Part shown: one piece after another, positions 46,200 to 47,256 of the stretch
Layout: every line of letters begins with the position of its first letter
How positions within the stretch are numbered: the first letter of the stretch is position 1
Notes under the pieces: model-generated
Database searches by the model: none
What the model saw: the letters and a program-made list of their open reading frames with translations, nothing else
What the model was told of the DNA's origin: nothing
Assembly (NCBI GenBank): GCA_011524605.1
Contig: WTKA01000061.1
Coordinates: forward strand, 1 to 47,256
Source: Hyphomicrobiales bacterium
GTDB lineage: Bacteria; Pseudomonadota; Alphaproteobacteria; Rhizobiales; WTKA01
DNA: 47,256 bases
Direction of reading: 5' to 3'
Program-made: the position numbers and the translations under genes

Positions 46200-47051
46200 A
46201 TGCAAATTATCAATGAGTTTAGCGATATTGCAGATCAATTTGATGCTGTTTTATGTGATGTATGGGGTGTGATCCATAATGGTAAGCGCCTTTATGATGG
46301 GGTGAAAGCGCCTCTTGCCCAGTTTAAGCAAGCTGGCAAGCCTGTGGTTTTGCTCACAAATGCCCCGCGCCCGCCGCAAGATGTTAAAATTCAAGTTGGT
46401 GGTATGGGGCTAGATACAGATTGTTATGACGATATTGTAACATCAGGCTATGTAACCCAAACTTTAATAGATGATCTTGGCGACAAGCCTATTTTTCATC
46501 TAGGGCCTGAGCGCGATCGCAGCTTATTGCAAAAGCAGCTCGGGCAATTAACCGCTTTGGAAGAGGCTAAGGCTGTTGTTTGCACAGGGCTTTTTGATGA
46601 TACATATGAAACGCCCGATCATTATAATGAAATGCTTTCTGATATAGCTGAGCGGCAACTGCCCTTTATCACCGCCAATCCTGATCTTGTCGTTGATCGC
46701 AATGGCACGATGATTTATTGCGCGGGTGCATTAGCAAAGCGGTTAAGTGAGCTAGGCGGCAAACCGATATTATCAGGCAAGCCTTATAGTGCAGTTTATG
46801 AAAAAAGTTTGGAAGTGATTGCTGAACAAGCAGGTAAAGATATTCCAAAAGAAAAAATTCTCTGCATTGGCGATGGCCTAATGACCGATGTCAAAGGGGC
46901 TTTGGATAATGATTTCCCATGCCTCTTTGTTTTTGGCGGCATTCATAAAGCTGATATTTTGCCAAATGGCAGCTATAGCGAAGCAGGCGCTCAATCTCTC
47001 TTTGCTGAAATAGGCCGTATTCCAGATTTTGGCATTGAAAGTTTAATTTAA
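46200..47051 (+). CDS. HAD-superfamily IIA hydrolase (TIGR01459 type)
   Basis: A 283-residue phosphatase of the NagD-like HAD-IIA class. Motif I is CDVWGVIHNG (about 19-28), motif II LLTNAPRPP, the lysine LSGKPYSAVYE and motif III/IV CIGDGLMTDVKGA. Alphaproteobacterial TIGR01459 proteins usually have VWGV(I/L)HNG as here. Natural substrate unknown. It lies 42 nt after gcrA in the same direction; co-transcription is possible. Confidence 0.9.
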   Translation: MQIINEFSDIADQFDAVLCDVWGVIHNGKRLYDGVKAPLAQFKQAGKPVVLLTNAPRPPQDVKIQVGGMGLDTDCYDDIVTSGYVTQTLIDDLGDKPIFHLGPERDRSLLQKQLGQLTALEEAKAVVCTGLFDDTYETPDHYNEMLSDIAERQLPFITANPDLVVDRNGTMIYCAGALAKRLSELGGKPILSGKPYSAVYEKSLEVIAEQAGKDIPKEKILCIGDGLMTDVKGALDNDFPCLFVFGGIHKADILPNGSYSEAGAQSLFAEIGRIPDFGIESLI

Positions 47052-47172
47052 TTTAATCTGGATTTTTAGTTTTAGCTTTAAACATTACGTAGATAAAAGC
47101 GAATTACATGATACACGATGCTGATCATTATAAATTGGCATGGAGTTTATAATCTCATATTAACAAAAATAT

Positions 47173-47206
47173 AAAAAAACTGCCCGCATTGATCAAATGC
47201 AAGCAG
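47173..47206 (-). terminator. Minus-strand terminator at right edge
   Basis: CTGCTTGCATT pairs with AATGCGGGCAG on the minus strand (47180-47190 with 47196-47206) using two G-U pairs, followed by T7. On the plus strand the same positions are C/A mismatches. It therefore ends a gene entering from the right. In-frame stops of that possible gene occur within 47210-47245, but only about 40 nt are visible. Confidence 0.8.
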
Positions 47207-47256
47207 CTTTTATTCTTTGATATTATTTATAATAGCGCTTATTAATTTGCTTGCGC

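Overview
This window is an ordinary chromosomal segment of a low-GC (AT-rich by eye) alphaproteobacterium. The class call rests on cpdR and gcrA, both alphaproteobacterial cell-cycle genes, and on a PodJ-like polar protein. A Hyphomicrobiales-like lineage is suggested by remembered synteny: zinc-ribbon gene next to ftsEX, fsa-xerC, and gcrA divergent from argD-argF-hslO. I cannot name a genus. I see no rRNA, tRNA, CRISPR array, insertion sequence or prophage.

Layout. (1) 1-7.2 kb: cpdR and a zinc-ribbon membrane protein on the minus strand, then ftsE-ftsX-ydcF on the plus strand, convergent xthA, and a DUF2333-MOSC pair. (2) 7.4-18.4 kb: the main metabolic island, a co-directional block urtABCDE (urea ABC importer), a small membrane protein, and ureDABCEFG (nickel urease and its chaperones). 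It is preceded by a good sigma-54 promoter candidate, which points to nitrogen control, and closed by a strong terminator. An attenuator-like terminator sits between urtA and urtB. (3) 18.4-22.5 kb: a 1328-residue PodJ-like protein (coiled coil, one membrane segment, Sel1 repeats, peptidoglycan-binding domain). (4) 22.7-29.1 kb: rplS behind a structured leader, fsa, xerC, a polyprenyl diphosphate synthase, a DUF937 protein, a MATE exporter and gpmA. (5) 29.5-34.6 kb: the F1 ATP synthase operon atpHAGDC with hairpins in its spacers. (6) 34.6-42 kb: a noncoding stretch between facing terminators, a YejA-like peptide-binding protein, a short SbmA/BacA-like transporter, a membrane-anchored cytochrome c, dnaQ and a membrane-anchored di-haem oxidase of the RoxA/peroxidase type. 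(7) 42-47 kb: argD-argF-hslO on the minus strand, divergent gcrA, and a HAD-IIA phosphatase. A minus-strand terminator at the right edge implies another gene entering from the right.

How it works together. Urea is captured by UrtA, imported by UrtBC powered by UrtDE, and hydrolysed in the cytoplasm by UreABC. UreDEFG load the nickel. CpdR, GcrA, the PodJ-like protein and FtsEX are cell-cycle, polarity and division functions. YejA-like and SbmA-like proteins are both peptide-uptake components.

Several track starts were moved on ribosome-binding-site or structural grounds: urtA, urtB, ureF, fsa, atpD, the YejA-like gene and the di-haem gene. No clearly new multi-gene system was found. The better leads are the urt/ure regulation, the 68-residue protein between urtE and ureD, the rplS and argD leader structures, and the orphan region after atpC.
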